Part shown: piece by piece, positions 47,977 to 56,190 of the stretch
Position numbering within the stretch: the stretch's first letter is position 1
How the letters are laid out: every line of letters starts with the position of its first letter
Assembly: GCF_029761915.1 (NCBI RefSeq)
Contig: NZ_CP121695.1
Coordinates: 7,035,501 to 7,099,500, forward strand
Length of the DNA: 64,000 nucleotides
Direction of reading: 5' to 3'
Source: Bradyrhizobium sp. CB1650
Lineage (GTDB): Bacteria; Pseudomonadota; Alphaproteobacteria; Rhizobiales; Xanthobacteraceae
The notes under the pieces: model-generated
Databases searched by the model: none
What the model was told of the DNA's origin: nothing
What the model saw: the letters and a program-made list of their open reading frames with translations, nothing else
Program-made: the position numbers and the translations under genes

Positions 47977-48254
47977 GATTCCAACCCTTTCTTCTTATGC
48001 GACCGGTGGAACCGCCCCAGGGGGCGCCCAAAGGTCCCCAGAACAGGCTGCCGGCGCCCGCGGCCCCCCGCGGCGGCAGAACTTTGCTTGCCCACGCCGA
48101 AACGGGTGAAACAGCAGTCCAGAATCGTTCTATTGGCACCCTTGCCGGGCGAGCGCAAGCCCGCTATCGGCGCGGAAGCGTGCAATGCACGAATTCCCGG
48201 GCGAACGATGTTTTATTGAGACATTTCCTGCCCGCAACCGACCCGCTACACCTC

Positions 48255-48707
48255 ATGCAGATAGCGCTTTTCCAGCCCGACATCCCTCAGAACACCGGCA
48301 CGATTCTCAGGCTGTGTGCCTGCCTCGGAATGGCAGCGCACATCATCGAACCCGCCGGGTTTCCCTTCTCTGATCGCTTGTTCCGCCGGGCGGGAATGGA
48401 CTATCTCCATCATGTCAGCGTGACCCGCCACGACTCCTGGTCGAAATTTTCGGCCTGGCGCGCGACGCAGGGCCACCGCCTGTTGCTATTCACCACCAAG
48501 GGCGCCACGAACTATCTCGATTTCCGTTACCAGACGTCGGACATCCTGCTATTCGGGCGCGAGAGCGCCGGCGTGCCTGACGAGGTGGTCGAAGCCGCGG
48601 ATGCGCGGCTGGTGATCCCGATCGCGCCCGGGCTGCGGTCGCTCAATGTGGCGATGACCGCGGCAATGGCCGCGGGCGAAGCGCTCCGGCAAGTCCGGAA
48701 CCCCTAA
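48255..48707 (+). CDS. trmL: tRNA (cytidine/uridine-34-2'-O)-methyltransferase
   Basis: A SPOUT-class methyltransferase of 150 residues for the wobble base of tRNA-Leu. The start MQIALFQPDIPQNTGTILRLCA and the trefoil-knot motifs LLFGRESAGVP and LRSLNVAMTAAMAAGEAL are diagnostic. I start at the ATG at 48255; an open frame further upstream lies over the fbcF promoter region. The queE start follows by 24 nt, so they may be co-transcribed. Confidence 0.93.
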   Translation: MQIALFQPDIPQNTGTILRLCACLGMAAHIIEPAGFPFSDRLFRRAGMDYLHHVSVTRHDSWSKFSAWRATQGHRLLLFTTKGATNYLDFRYQTSDILLFGRESAGVPDEVVEAADARLVIPIAPGLRSLNVAMTAAMAAGEALRQVRNP

Positions 48708-48731
48708 GGTTGATATGTTGAGGAGAAAAGG

Positions 48732-49364
48732 TTGAGTTACGCGGTCAAGGAGATCTTCCTGACCCTGCAAGGCGAAGGCGCCCATGCGGGACGCGCCTCC
48801 GTGTTCTGCCGCTTTGCCGGCTGCAATCTCTGGAGCGGCCGCGAGGCCGATCGCACCGAGGCGGTCTGCAAATTCTGCGACACGGATTTCGTCGGCACCG
48901 ATGGCACGTTCGGCGGACGCTATGCGACGGCCGCGGAACTCGCCGACACCATTGCCGGGCAGTGGACCGGCGCTGGCGGCAACCGCTATGCGGTGCTCAC
49001 CGGCGGCGAGCCACTGCTCCAGGTCGACGCCGCCCTGATCGAGGCGCTCCATGCCCGCGGCTTCGAGATCGGCGTGGAGACCAACGGCACCATCGCGCCG
49101 CCCGAAGGGCTCGACTGGATCTGCGTCAGCCCCAAGGGCGGAAGCGAGCTAGTGCTGCGGCACGGCCACGAATTGAAGCTGGTCTATCCGCAGCCGCTCG
49201 CTGCGCCGGAAAGCTTCGAAGGCCTCGCCTTCGAGCGCTTCTCGCTGCAGCCGATGGACGGGCCCGAGGTCGCCGAGAACACGGCACGCGCCATCGACTA
49301 TTGCCTGCGTCATCCGCAATGGCGGCTCAGCGTACAGACGCACAAGTCACTCGGCATCAGATAG
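48732..49364 (+). CDS. queE: 7-carboxy-7-deazaguanine synthase
   Basis: A radical SAM enzyme of the queuosine pathway that converts 6-carboxytetrahydropterin to CDG. The cluster motif is CX14CX2C (GCNLWSGREADRTEAVCKFC) rather than CX3CX2C, a known variant of the family. The start is TTG at 48732, with GAGGAG 7 nt upstream. It is 210 residues. The queD-like gene begins 17 nt downstream, giving a queuosine sub-operon. Confidence 0.95.
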   Translation: MSYAVKEIFLTLQGEGAHAGRASVFCRFAGCNLWSGREADRTEAVCKFCDTDFVGTDGTFGGRYATAAELADTIAGQWTGAGGNRYAVLTGGEPLLQVDAALIEALHARGFEIGVETNGTIAPPEGLDWICVSPKGGSELVLRHGHELKLVYPQPLAAPESFEGLAFERFSLQPMDGPEVAENTARAIDYCLRHPQWRLSVQTHKSLGIR

Positions 49365-49381
49365 GATCGGTCTGCGAACAG

Positions 49382-49747
49382 ATGTGGGAATTGACGAAAT
49401 CCTTCCGCTTCGAGGCAGCGCATTCGCTGTCGGGAACGACCTTCGGTGCGGCGAGCGAGGAAATCCACGGCCACTCCTTCCGCGCCGAGGTGAGCCTGCG
49501 CGGCACGCCTGATCCGGTGACCGGCATGGTGGTCGATCTCGGCCTCGTCCAGCGCGCGATCGAGGACGTGCGGCTGACGCTGGACCACAAGTTTCTCAAC
49601 AAGATCGAGGCAATTGGCGTGCCGACGCTGGAAAACCTCTCGCGCTTCGTCTGGGAGCGCCTCCAGCATATCAACGGGCTGACCCGCGTCAGCATTCACC
49701 GCGACAGTTGCAACGAGAGCTGCACCTATTACGGTCCACAGGGCTGA
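49382..49747 (+). CDS. queD: QueD/6-pyruvoyl-tetrahydropterin synthase-family protein
   Basis: A 121-residue T-fold enzyme that should make 6-carboxytetrahydropterin from dihydroneopterin triphosphate. The zinc histidines are in EAAHSL and HGHSF. At the position of the catalytic Cys (four residues before HGH in Escherichia QueD) this protein has Ser, in AASEEIHGH. The remaining motifs ([30 protein letters not shown]) are intact. It follows queE directly, so a queuosine role is likely, but the catalytic change is real and worth attention. Confidence 0.85.
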   Translation: MWELTKSFRFEAAHSLSGTTFGAASEEIHGHSFRAEVSLRGTPDPVTGMVVDLGLVQRAIEDVRLTLDHKFLNKIEAIGVPTLENLSRFVWERLQHINGLTRVSIHRDSCNESCTYYGPQG

Positions 49748-49751
49748 CGCG

Positions 49752-50651
49752 ATGGCATCACCGATTGACCCGAACTCGATCGACGATCGCAAGGCCCGCG
49801 CGCGTGCCTGGTTCGAACGCTTGCGCGACGACATCTGCGCAAGCTTCGAGCGGCTGGAAGACGACGCACCCAAGGCGCTCTATCCCGGCGAGGCCGGCCG
49901 CTTCGAACGCACGCCCTGGCAGCGCACCGATCACAGCGGCGCGCCCGGCGGCGGCGGCGTGATGTCGATGATGTATGGCCGCCTGTTCGAGAAGGTCGGG
50001 GTGCACTGCTCCACCGTCCACGGCGAGTTCGCGCCCGAATTCCGCGCGCAGATCCCGGGTGCGGCCGAGGATCCGCACTTCTGGGCGTCCGGCATCTCGC
50101 TGATCGCGCATATGCGCAATCCGCACGTGCCCGCGGTGCACATGAACACGCGCTTCGTCGTCACCAGCAAGGCGTGGTTCGGCGGCGGCGCCGATCTCAC
50201 GCCCGTGCTCGACCGCCGTCGCACGCAGGAGGATGCCGACACGATCGCGTTCCACGCCGCGATGAAGCAGGCGTGCAGCGGGCCGAACGGCGTCGCCGAC
50301 TACGACAAGTACAGGAAATGGTGCGACGAGTATTTCTATCTGCCGCACCGGAAAGAGGCGCGCGGCGTCGGCGGCATCTTCTACGACTGGCACGACAGCG
50401 GCGACTGGGACGCCGACCTCGCCTTCACCCAGGACGTCGGCCGCGCCTTCCTGAAGATCTATCCTGAGATCGTGCGGCGCAATTTCGCGACGAGCTGGAC
50501 CGCCGATGATCGCGAGGAGCAGCTCATCCGCCGCGGACGTTACGTCGAGTTCAACCTGCTCTACGACCGCGGCACCATCTTCGGCCTCAGGACCGGCGGC
50601 AACGTGGATGCGATCCTGTCGTCGCTGCCGCCGGAGGTGAAGTGGCCATGA
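49752..50651 (+). CDS. hemF: oxygen-dependent coproporphyrinogen III oxidase
   Basis: It converts coproporphyrinogen III to protoporphyrinogen IX in haem synthesis using O2. At 299 residues it is full length. [42 protein letters not shown] and [18 protein letters not shown] are the family landmarks. It begins 4 nt after the queD stop and overlaps the HAD gene by 4 nt (ATGA), so three genes may be coupled. Confidence 0.96.
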   Translation: MASPIDPNSIDDRKARARAWFERLRDDICASFERLEDDAPKALYPGEAGRFERTPWQRTDHSGAPGGGGVMSMMYGRLFEKVGVHCSTVHGEFAPEFRAQIPGAAEDPHFWASGISLIAHMRNPHVPAVHMNTRFVVTSKAWFGGGADLTPVLDRRRTQEDADTIAFHAAMKQACSGPNGVADYDKYRKWCDEYFYLPHRKEARGVGGIFYDWHDSGDWDADLAFTQDVGRAFLKIYPEIVRRNFATSWTADDREEQLIRRGRYVEFNLLYDRGTIFGLRTGGNVDAILSSLPPEVKWP

Positions 50652-51388
50652 CCGCATCGAGGCCGCTGCCCCGCGCCATGCTGATCGACATGGATGATAC
50701 CATCCTGTCGGCCTATGGCCGTCCCGACATCGCCTGGAATACGATCGCAAACGAGTTTGCCGAAGAGCTTGCGCCGCTGCCGCCGCAGCAGGTTGCAACC
50801 GCGGTGCTGTCCTTCGCGCGAAATTTCTGGGCCAATGCGGAGGCCGCGTGGCGGCTGAAGCTTGGCGAGGCGCGCCGCCTGACGGTGAAGGGCGGCTTCG
50901 CGGCGCTCGCGGCAGCCGGCCATCGTGCCCTCCCCGACGATCTCGCCAATCGCCTCGCCGATCGCTTCACCGCCTATCGCGAGGAGGAAATGTTCGTCTT
51001 TCCCGGCGCGCATGACGCCATCGACCGGCTGAAGGCGCTCGGCATCAAGCTCGCACTGGTGACGAACGGTGCCGCCGACACCCAGCGCGCCAAGGTCGAG
51101 CGCTTCGAGCTCGCGCACCGCTTCCATCACATCCAGATCGAGGGCGAGCACGGTTTCGGCAAGCCCGAGGAGCGCGCCTATCTGCACGCGATGGACGCAC
51201 TCGGCGTCACCGCGAAAGACACCTGGATGATCGGCGACAACCTGGAATGGGAAGTGGTGACGCCGCAGCGCCTCGGCATCTACGCGATCTGGATGGACGT
51301 GCATGGCGACGGCCTGCCCGAGGGCTCGACCGTCAAGCCCGACCGCATCATCCGCTCGCTGAGCGAGCTGCTGCCGGACCAGGCCTGA
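50648..51388 (+). CDS. HAD-superfamily hydrolase
   Basis: A 246-residue HAD phosphatase. Motif I DMDDTI contains the nucleophile Asp, motif II is [12 protein letters not shown] and motifs III/IV are near [11 protein letters not shown] and [10 protein letters not shown]. The start ATG at 50648 overlaps the hemF stop (ATGA); a GTG at 50642 is possible. The substrate is unknown, and related enzymes hydrolyse phosphoglycolate or other small phosphates. Confidence 0.88.
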   Translation: MTASRPLPRAMLIDMDDTILSAYGRPDIAWNTIANEFAEELAPLPPQQVATAVLSFARNFWANAEAAWRLKLGEARRLTVKGGFAALAAAGHRALPDDLANRLADRFTAYREEEMFVFPGAHDAIDRLKALGIKLALVTNGAADTQRAKVERFELAHRFHHIQIEGEHGFGKPEERAYLHAMDALGVTAKDTWMIGDNLEWEVVTPQRLGIYAIWMDVHGDGLPEGSTVKPDRIIRSLSELLPDQA

Positions 51389-51412
51389 CCGGGCCGCAGA
51401 AACAAATATCGA

Positions 51413-51437
51413 AAAACAACCCCATGCACAGTAGCCG
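51413..51437 (+). repeat. 25-nt dispersed repeat, copy 2
   Basis: It matches 12964-12988 with one mismatch. Downstream to about 51520 the sequence GATTTTACGAAAAGACTTTG is also typical of the surroundings of this element in the genus, as I recall. It marks the left edge of the accessory stretch. Confidence 0.7.
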
Positions 51438-51678
51438 GCTGCTGCAAATTCAAAGGCTTACGGATTTTACGAAAAGACTTTGACCCGTCGGGCAAAACAG
51501 GGGCATCATGCCATCGTCGCAACGCTTGCGATGGAAAGGCCTCCTGCATGAGCGGCCTCTCGGCATTCGAGCGTTCTTCGCACCAGAGCGCGCAGCCTCG
51601 GCAAATCCCTCGCCCGTGATCGGCGTGTCATGACGGCTTGCTAGCCTCACGGCCGGATTCAACTCGAAAGGACAATCC

Positions 51679-51912
51679 ATGGAACTGAAAGCCGGCGATG
51701 TCGTGATGCTGAAATCCGGCGGTCAGCCGCTGACCGTCGTCGAGGTGAAGGAGGACGAGGTGCTCTGCCTCTGGATGGGCATGGAAGGCGATCTGTTCCG
51801 CGAGACGCTGCCGCTTGCCGTGCTCGAGCAGGTGGAAGAAGACCACGACGAGAATGCGGACGACGAGGACGAGGACAAAGATGAGGAAGAAGACAACGAG
51901 GACGACGACTAG
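51679..51912 (+). CDS. YodC/DUF2158 family protein with acidic tail
   Basis: A 77-residue protein. The first 50 residues are the YodC (DUF2158) domain, MELKAGDVVMLKSGGQPLTV and VLCLWMGMEGDLFRETLPLAVLE. The last 25 residues are almost entirely Asp and Glu. AAGGA at 51668-51672 supports the ATG. YodC proteins are small and uncharacterised. The acidic tail may bind a basic partner or divalent metal. Confidence 0.8.
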   Translation: MELKAGDVVMLKSGGQPLTVVEVKEDEVLCLWMGMEGDLFRETLPLAVLEQVEEDHDENADDEDEDKDEEEDNEDDD

Positions 51913-52450
51913 TCACGCCTGAGACAGCATCCTGATTAGTCAGACCGGCGCGTTCAGCTCCCGCGCTCCAGATGTCCGCTTCTCTGCCAACAACGGCGCA
52001 ATAGCGGACATCGCTCGGCTACGGGTCAAACTGAGAAGAACTCAGTGCGAGCATATATTTCCCGCTTTGCCCTCGACTGCGGACATCATCGTGGTGGTCG
52101 GTAAGTCTCTGAAGGGCCCAATAGGCGACATGCAGCGGGATATTAGTCTATGAACAGCAGCCCCGCTTCTTAATCGCCCTCGGTGCCATCGCTTCATGGG
52201 TCAGAACCTTAGCGGCAAGACTTGGCCGTCAAAAATATATGGTGAAGCTAACTGGCGGGAAGGAGATTCCATGTGAGCGTCCCTGGGGGCTGAAATGCGA
52301 ACGTATCCCCCGACGGAGGGCCGCCCGAGTTCTTCTTTGGCTCAAACAGGAAATGACAGTCAATCGGACCCTTTTCCACGACATCCCGAGACGTATCAGC
52401 GTCGAGATCGTGATGCTAGATTTCCTGCTCCTGCCGAATAGGAGGACGAC
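51913..52450. other. 538-nt gap with degenerate repeat, no gene found
   Basis: Between the YodC and dodecin genes there is no supported coding sequence. It is less GC-rich than the core. It contains the 96-bp repeat copy at 52023 and two GCGGACAT-type words (near 52004 and 52079), opposite in orientation to ATGTCCGC near 51971, suggesting remains of a bounded element. Confidence 0.6.
52023..52118 (+). repeat. 96-bp repeat, copy 1
   Basis: This copy starts GGGTCAAACTGAGAAGAACT and ends TCTCTGAAGGGCC. It is the same length as 54689-54784 and, by eye, differs at about a dozen positions. The inner hairpin CTGAG-AAGAA-CTCAG is preserved in both. Confidence 0.8.
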
Positions 52451-52666
52451 ATGCCCGATAGCGTCTACAAGGTCATTGAACTGGTCGGTACCAGCACCGA
52501 CTCATGGGAGAAGGCGGCCGCCAATGCGGTCGAGCAAGCTGCAAAATCTCTCCGAGATCTTCGCATTGCAGAGGTCGTCAAGCTCGATATGCAACTGGAT
52601 GAGAAGGGAAAAGTCGAGGCCTATCGCGCCAAGCTCAACGTATCGTTCAAGTTCGAGGGCTCCTGA
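52451..52666 (+). CDS. dodecin
   Basis: A 71-residue flavin- or CoA-storing dodecamer subunit. The pattern VYKVIELVGTSTDSWEKAA...VVKLDMQLDEKGKVEAYRAKLNVSFKFEG is the standard dodecin fold. GGAGG at 52441-52445 precedes the ATG at the right spacing. Dodecins buffer free flavins and protect against light or redox damage. It is the first clear gene of the accessory stretch. Confidence 0.93.
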   Translation: MPDSVYKVIELVGTSTDSWEKAAANAVEQAAKSLRDLRIAEVVKLDMQLDEKGKVEAYRAKLNVSFKFEGS

Positions 52667-52819
52667 GCCTCAGCACCTCGCCTCACTTGCGGGGCATTGG
52701 AAAAGGCGTGTTGCGCGGTCCGCCCAACCGGACGCTGCGGCCCATCTCGCGAGTTGGTCCTAGTCCGACTGGGACCGATATGCTTTGATGCGGGAGGGCG
52801 TGTGGCGCGTGGTGGCCCC

Positions 52820-53131
52820 ATGTACATGGTCATTCGCAAGTACACCAAGGTTCGTTCGGTAGCGGACGCCGCTCGTCGCGCCAAGAGCGGCGTCGGTGAG
52901 ATCCTACGACAATCGCACGGATTCAGATCTTACCATGTGCTAGATGCGGGCGACGGTGTTGGGATCGCCGTGATGATATTTGACGACCGCGAAAGCGCCA
53001 ACGCAGCGAACGCCAAGATACTCGCGTTTGTTCAGGCGAGTCTACATGACCTCGATCTTGGGGTTCCTGAAGTCACCACCGGCGAGGTTTTGGTGAACAT
53101 AGAGTCTAATGGGTCTTCGGGCATGAAGTAG
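52820..53131 (+). CDS. hypothetical protein, ABM-like fold
   Basis: A 103-residue soluble protein with alternating strands and helices: MYMVIRKYTKV, GEILRQSHGFRSYHVLDAGDGVGIAVMIFDDRESANAANAKILAFV. This is the layout of the antibiotic-biosynthesis-monooxygenase/dimeric alpha-beta barrel fold. A GTG at 52802 with GGGAGG before it is an alternative start. Function is unknown. It is next to dodecin on the same strand. Confidence 0.6.
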   Translation: MYMVIRKYTKVRSVADAARRAKSGVGEILRQSHGFRSYHVLDAGDGVGIAVMIFDDRESANAANAKILAFVQASLHDLDLGVPEVTTGEVLVNIESNGSSGMK

Positions 53132-53220
53132 CCGCAAACGTCACCAGTTGCGTGGCGGCGATCTGATCCCCAATACATTGACAATTTGCCAGCAGCATTG
53201 CCCGGCGCTTTCATCGAGCC

Positions 53221-53370
53221 ATGTCCCATCTCTTCCGCCGCCGAGACCGCAACGCCCGCCGGGAAAGCTGGCTCATCCACCACGGCGATGTCCACGTCGG
53301 AGCATCGGCCTGCGCACCGGCAATCCGGCCGAGAGCGATCCATAGCAATGGCGCTGACCCTCAGCGTGCG
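53221..53370 (+). pseudogene. decayed small hypothetical gene
   Basis: The ATG at 53221 opens MSHLFRRRDRNARRESWLIH followed by HGDVHVG, which I recall as the start of a dispersed Bradyrhizobium protein family of unknown function. The expected continuation, IGLRTGNPAESDP then QWR, lies in another frame and is broken by TAG and TGA where Trp and Cys codons are expected. So there is one frameshift and two nonsense changes. The family recall cannot be checked here. Confidence 0.45.
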
Positions 53371-53434
53371 GTCGTTGTGGTGATTGGACCGCCTCGATCT
53401 TGCGAACCACCTTATTGAGTATCTGACTGGATCA

Positions 53435-53725
53435 TCAGGTCGGCGAGCCGATGTTGAGAAGCTGCGAAACGGCCTTAACTAGCTGCGCGGGAGCAAATGG
53501 CTTTTTTAGAAGGATGCTATTGGGTACTCCTTCAGACGCCCAATCGTCTGCGGCCGCGCCAGTCATGTAGATACCGGGAAAGGTGCGATCGATTTGCCGG
53601 ACTAAGCGCGCAATCTCCCAACCTTTCATCGGCCCTTTGAGATTGATGTCGGCCACGCGAGCTGAGTACTTGACCACGCCGCTTTTCAAAAATGAACAAT
53701 GGCTGCGGGAACTTTGTGAGCGCAT
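53435..53725 (-). pseudogene. truncated response-regulator receiver
   Basis: The second half of a receiver domain is clear: the phospho-acceptor Asp in VADINLKG, Thr in YMTGAAA and Lys in LLKKPFAP, ending SQLLNIGSPT. The N-terminal half, with the acidic pair and first strands, is missing. The DNA upstream encodes an unrelated stretch, MRSQSSRSHCSFLKSG. It is therefore a remnant or a non-canonical fragment. It is head-to-head with an intact receiver gene at 53766. Confidence 0.6.
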
Positions 53726-53765
53726 GATCCTTTAACGATTGGCTCCATCGGCCGCGCGGACAGCT

Positions 53766-54131
53766 ATGAGCGACAACAAGCTGAAGGGGTGCCGTGTTCT
53801 TATCGTCGAGGACGAATACTTTTTGGCTAGCGATCTAGAGACCGCGCTGAAACTTCAAGGCGCGAGTATCGTCGGACCGATTGGTCATTTTGAAGCAGCG
53901 TACCGTCACGCGGCGCGCGATCATTTCGACGTCGCCATCATCGACATCAACCTCCACAACGAGGCGGCTTACCCAATCGCCGACGAGTTGATCCGACAGA
54001 GCATACCTTTTGTTTTCTGTGGCGGGTACGATGCCAAGGTTATTCCGGAGCGGTTTACAGGCGTGAGCCTGTGGCAGAAACCTGTTGACCTGCCGAAACT
54101 GGTCGATCACATCGCGCAACTGTGTCGGTGA
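53766..54131 (+). CDS. single-domain response regulator
   Basis: A 121-residue stand-alone receiver. The acidic pocket is in LIVEDEYFLASDLE, the phospho-acceptor Asp in VAIIDINLHNEAAYPIADEL and the conserved Lys in LWQKPVDLP. The usual Thr/Ser switch region is FVFCGGYD, with Cys-Gly in place of the common Thr/Ser-Gly. There is no output domain or adjacent kinase, so it may act as a phosphate sink or shuttle. A TTG-rich linker lies upstream. Confidence 0.85.
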   Translation: MSDNKLKGCRVLIVEDEYFLASDLETALKLQGASIVGPIGHFEAAYRHAARDHFDVAIIDINLHNEAAYPIADELIRQSIPFVFCGGYDAKVIPERFTGVSLWQKPVDLPKLVDHIAQLCR

Positions 54132-54203
54132 CAACTTGCTGAGGGGCGCATCTGTGGTCCAACTCCGTTCTGGGTCCAACAGGCGACATTCACGAAATGA
54201 AAG

Positions 54204-54225
54204 AGGCCGCCAACGGAAGCGGCCT
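54204..54225 (+). terminator. stem-loop after the response-regulator gene
   Basis: AGGCCGC-CAACGGAA-GCGGCCT is a perfect 7-bp stem 72 nt beyond the stop codon. The following T tract is weak, so it could be a terminator or an RNA-end stabilising hairpin. Confidence 0.4.
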
Positions 54226-54297
54226 TAGTGGATAGTTCCCAGTTTCTTCGGATCCCTCTTTGTGAGCGCCAGAGATCAATCTTCTAATCCGGTACCG

Positions 54298-54564
54298 CTA
54301 GTCGCAACGGCGGACCCTGCGGACCGAACCGTCGTCGCGCTCGATCGTGACGGTGCGGCATCCACCGCGATATCCGCGATCGTATCCGTAGGCGCGATAA
54401 GCGGGTCGATCGTACTCTCGGTAGTAACGCCGCTCCGGCCCCACTCTTACGCCGCCAAGCGGAGTATCAACGGCAACTTGAGCTGATGCCGGTGCAATAG
54501 AGATCGGTGTGGCGATAGCGAAACCAGCAACCGCCAGTATACCAGCCAGTAACAGGGGTCTCAT
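54298..54564 (-). CDS. small secreted Arg/Tyr-rich protein
   Basis: An 88-residue protein. The first 28 residues are a signal peptide (MRPLLLAGILAVAGFAIATP, ASAQ end). The mature part is short and basic/aromatic (GPERRYYREYDRPAYRAYGYDRGYRGG), ending with a Cys pair region. Such small YR-rich secreted proteins are common in Bradyrhizobium and unassigned. It is divergent from nothing obvious and has no recognised promoter motif. Confidence 0.65.
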   Translation of the reverse strand: MRPLLLAGILAVAGFAIATPISIAPASAQVAVDTPLGGVRVGPERRYYREYDRPAYRAYGYDRGYRGGCRTVTIERDDGSVRRVRRCD

Positions 54565-54688
54565 ATGAGCCTCCTCCGGAGTTGTTGCGTTGCTTTCAAA
54601 CATCTCAAGTAGGGCAAGGTTCCTGCACGAATAGTAGCCCGCCGCGCATGTTCCTGAACCAAACGAGCACGACCGGAATGTCTCTTGA

Positions 54689-54784
54689 GGGTCACACTGA
54701 GAAGAACTCAGTACGAGCATATATTTCCCGCTCTGCCCTCGAATGCGGACATTCACCGTGGCGGTCGGCAAGGCTCTGAAGGAC
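54689..54784 (+). repeat. 96-bp repeat, copy 2
   Basis: It pairs with 52023-52118. The shared internal words include GAGCATATATTTCCCGCT and TGCGGACAT. The copy lies just downstream of the cytochrome c gene's stop codon. The pair brackets dodecin, the ABM-like gene, both response-regulator loci and the small secreted protein. Confidence 0.8.
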
Positions 54785-54815
54785 CAGAAGCCGAAGTCCG
54801 CTGATCTTCGGAAGC

Positions 54816-55532
54816 TCAGCACCGTGCTTCGATCATCTTGCTGATCTCTTCGGGTGCGGCGAAAATTACGTCCGCACGATCGCCCATCATTCCGGCAGGC
54901 ACGAGGGCTGGCGCGCCGCTCTGCGGGCCGTCTTTGCTGGAATCTGTCTTGAACCGAAGATTGCGCTCCCAAAACGCACGCATCTTGCCATCGTGAGTGG
55001 CGACACGGAACGTGTCATGGCAATACGTGATTGCCTTCACCTGCATGTTCGGCGAAAGATTTTTTAGATTGGGGACCTCTCCTCCGCCGCCCATCATTCC
55101 ACCCATCATCCCTCCCGTGCCACCCATCGGAGCCTGCGCGGTCTGCTGCGGCGCGCCCGGCTTGGTTGCTTCCTTCAGGAACGCCAGCAAATCCGCGCGA
55201 GCGCGCGCATCCTTGATTCCGTTGAATGGCATGTCGTTGTCGGGGACCATCCGATCCGGGTCGGTCAACCAACCGTCGAGCGAGCGATCGTCCCAGATGA
55301 TACCGGAGGATTTCAGTGCATCGGAGTAGCGCTCGAAGCTCGGCAAGCTGCCCGCCTTGCGGCCCCAGAGGTTCGCAAGGCTCGGTCCGGTCATGTTGCG
55401 ATCGGGTTCGAGCGAATGACATGCCACACACGCCCTGACCAATCGCTGACCATGGGACATATCGCCCGTTTGCGCGATCGCAGGCGAAGTAAGAATAATT
55501 GCTGCGAACGCCATGATGGCTTGGCCCTTCAT
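54816..55532 (-). CDS. exported c-type cytochrome with Gly/Met-rich linker
   Basis: A 238-residue protein. The signal peptide (MKGQAIMAFAAIILTSPAIA) leads into a class-I cytochrome c domain: haem motif CVACH at residues 35-39 and a likely axial Met101 in DNDMPFN. Residues about 130-150 form a Gly/Met-rich linker (MGGTGGMMGGMMGGGG). The C-terminal 80 residues form a second domain, with TYCHDTFRVATHDGKMRAFWE, matching no family I know. GGGGAGG precedes the ATG. The small Met-rich membrane gene lies 47 nt upstream. Confidence 0.85.
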   Translation of the reverse strand: MKGQAIMAFAAIILTSPAIAQTGDMSHGQRLVRACVACHSLEPDRNMTGPSLANLWGRKAGSLPSFERYSDALKSSGIIWDDRSLDGWLTDPDRMVPDNDMPFNGIKDARARADLLAFLKEATKPGAPQQTAQAPMGGTGGMMGGMMGGGGEVPNLKNLSPNMQVKAITYCHDTFRVATHDGKMRAFWERNLRFKTDSSKDGPQSGAPALVPAGMMGDRADVIFAAPEEISKMIEARC

Positions 55533-55579
55533 TTATTACCTCCCCAATTCGCAGTCCCATCGTTTGGTGGATGGCCTTG

Positions 55580-55708
55580 TCAGGAACGGAGATACTTGAT
55601 GAATGAAGCGATCCCCAGCACCAGGAACGCAAGAATGATGAGCCAGATCACTCCCATTCCGAGCATCATCGCTGTCGACATTCCGCTCATATCCATCATC
55701 ATGTGCAT
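55580..55708 (-). CDS. 42-residue Met-rich membrane miniprotein
   Basis: On the minus strand an ATG at 55708 opens MHMMMDMSGMSTAMMLGMGV, then a single hydrophobic helix (IWLIILAFLVLGIASF) and IKYLRS. Nine Met residues in the first 18 suggest copper or other soft-metal contact. AAGGAG lies 2 nt before the ATG, and the ATG at 55702 would have better spacing. It precedes the cytochrome c gene and probably shares its transcript. Confidence 0.65.
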   Translation of the reverse strand: MHMMMDMSGMSTAMMLGMGVIWLIILAFLVLGIASFIKYLRS

Positions 55709-55802
55709 TACTCCTTCCGGCCGAAGACGGCCGGCCGTCATCTCTGTTCAGTACAGATGGCTATTTTGATCCAGAACGTTTCGGCTTGTTCAGACCTGGT
55801 CC

Positions 55803-56084
55803 TTAGCCTGTCTGGGCCGTGCGGCTTTCCGCCGACACCGCTCTCTCCGTGGATCGGCGGGTACCGCAATTTAAGCATTTGAACATCATCAACATGCAGG
55901 GCAGTGCCGTCAGCAGCCGAACAATCTCGGAGACCGTGAGCCAGTGCCAGTTGAAAACGATACCTCCGGCAACAACACCAGCCAGCGAAAGGTAGAGAAG
56001 CAGACGATGTCGAGCGAGATAGTCGCTCAGGGTATCACGCAATGTATTCAGCGCATTCTCGACGCTCAGAATAGCTGTGGCCAT
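55803..56084 (-). CDS. 93-residue membrane protein with CLNCG motif
   Basis: It has an amphipathic start (MATAILSVENALNTLRDTLSDYLARH), two hydrophobic segments (LLLYLSLAGVVAGGIVF and LLTALPCMLMMF), and CLNCGTRRS immediately after. The Cys pair and charged tail suggest a metal-binding or redox-active tail on the cytosolic side. No family recognised. AGGA 8 nt before the ATG supports the start at 56084. Confidence 0.6.
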   Translation of the reverse strand: MATAILSVENALNTLRDTLSDYLARHRLLLYLSLAGVVAGGIVFNWHWLTVSEIVRLLTALPCMLMMFKCLNCGTRRSTERAVSAESRTAQTG

Positions 56085-56190
56085 GAAGCTGTTCCTTTCG
56101 ATTGCAGCCCGCTTGCAGGCAAACGTGCCCGGTCGGCGATTCTCTAGGCCGATGGGGCCAATCACCTACGATGAGCCCCTGCCTTAAAGT

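Noticed and set aside
52239..52763. 174-residue open frame overlapping dodecin
   Set aside because: It is in another frame of the dodecin gene, with no family features; dodecin is a clear match with a good ribosome-binding site.
53148..53418. three overlapping 65-codon open frames
   Set aside because: None is a convincing gene alone. Together they are better explained as frames of one decayed gene, reported as a pseudogene.
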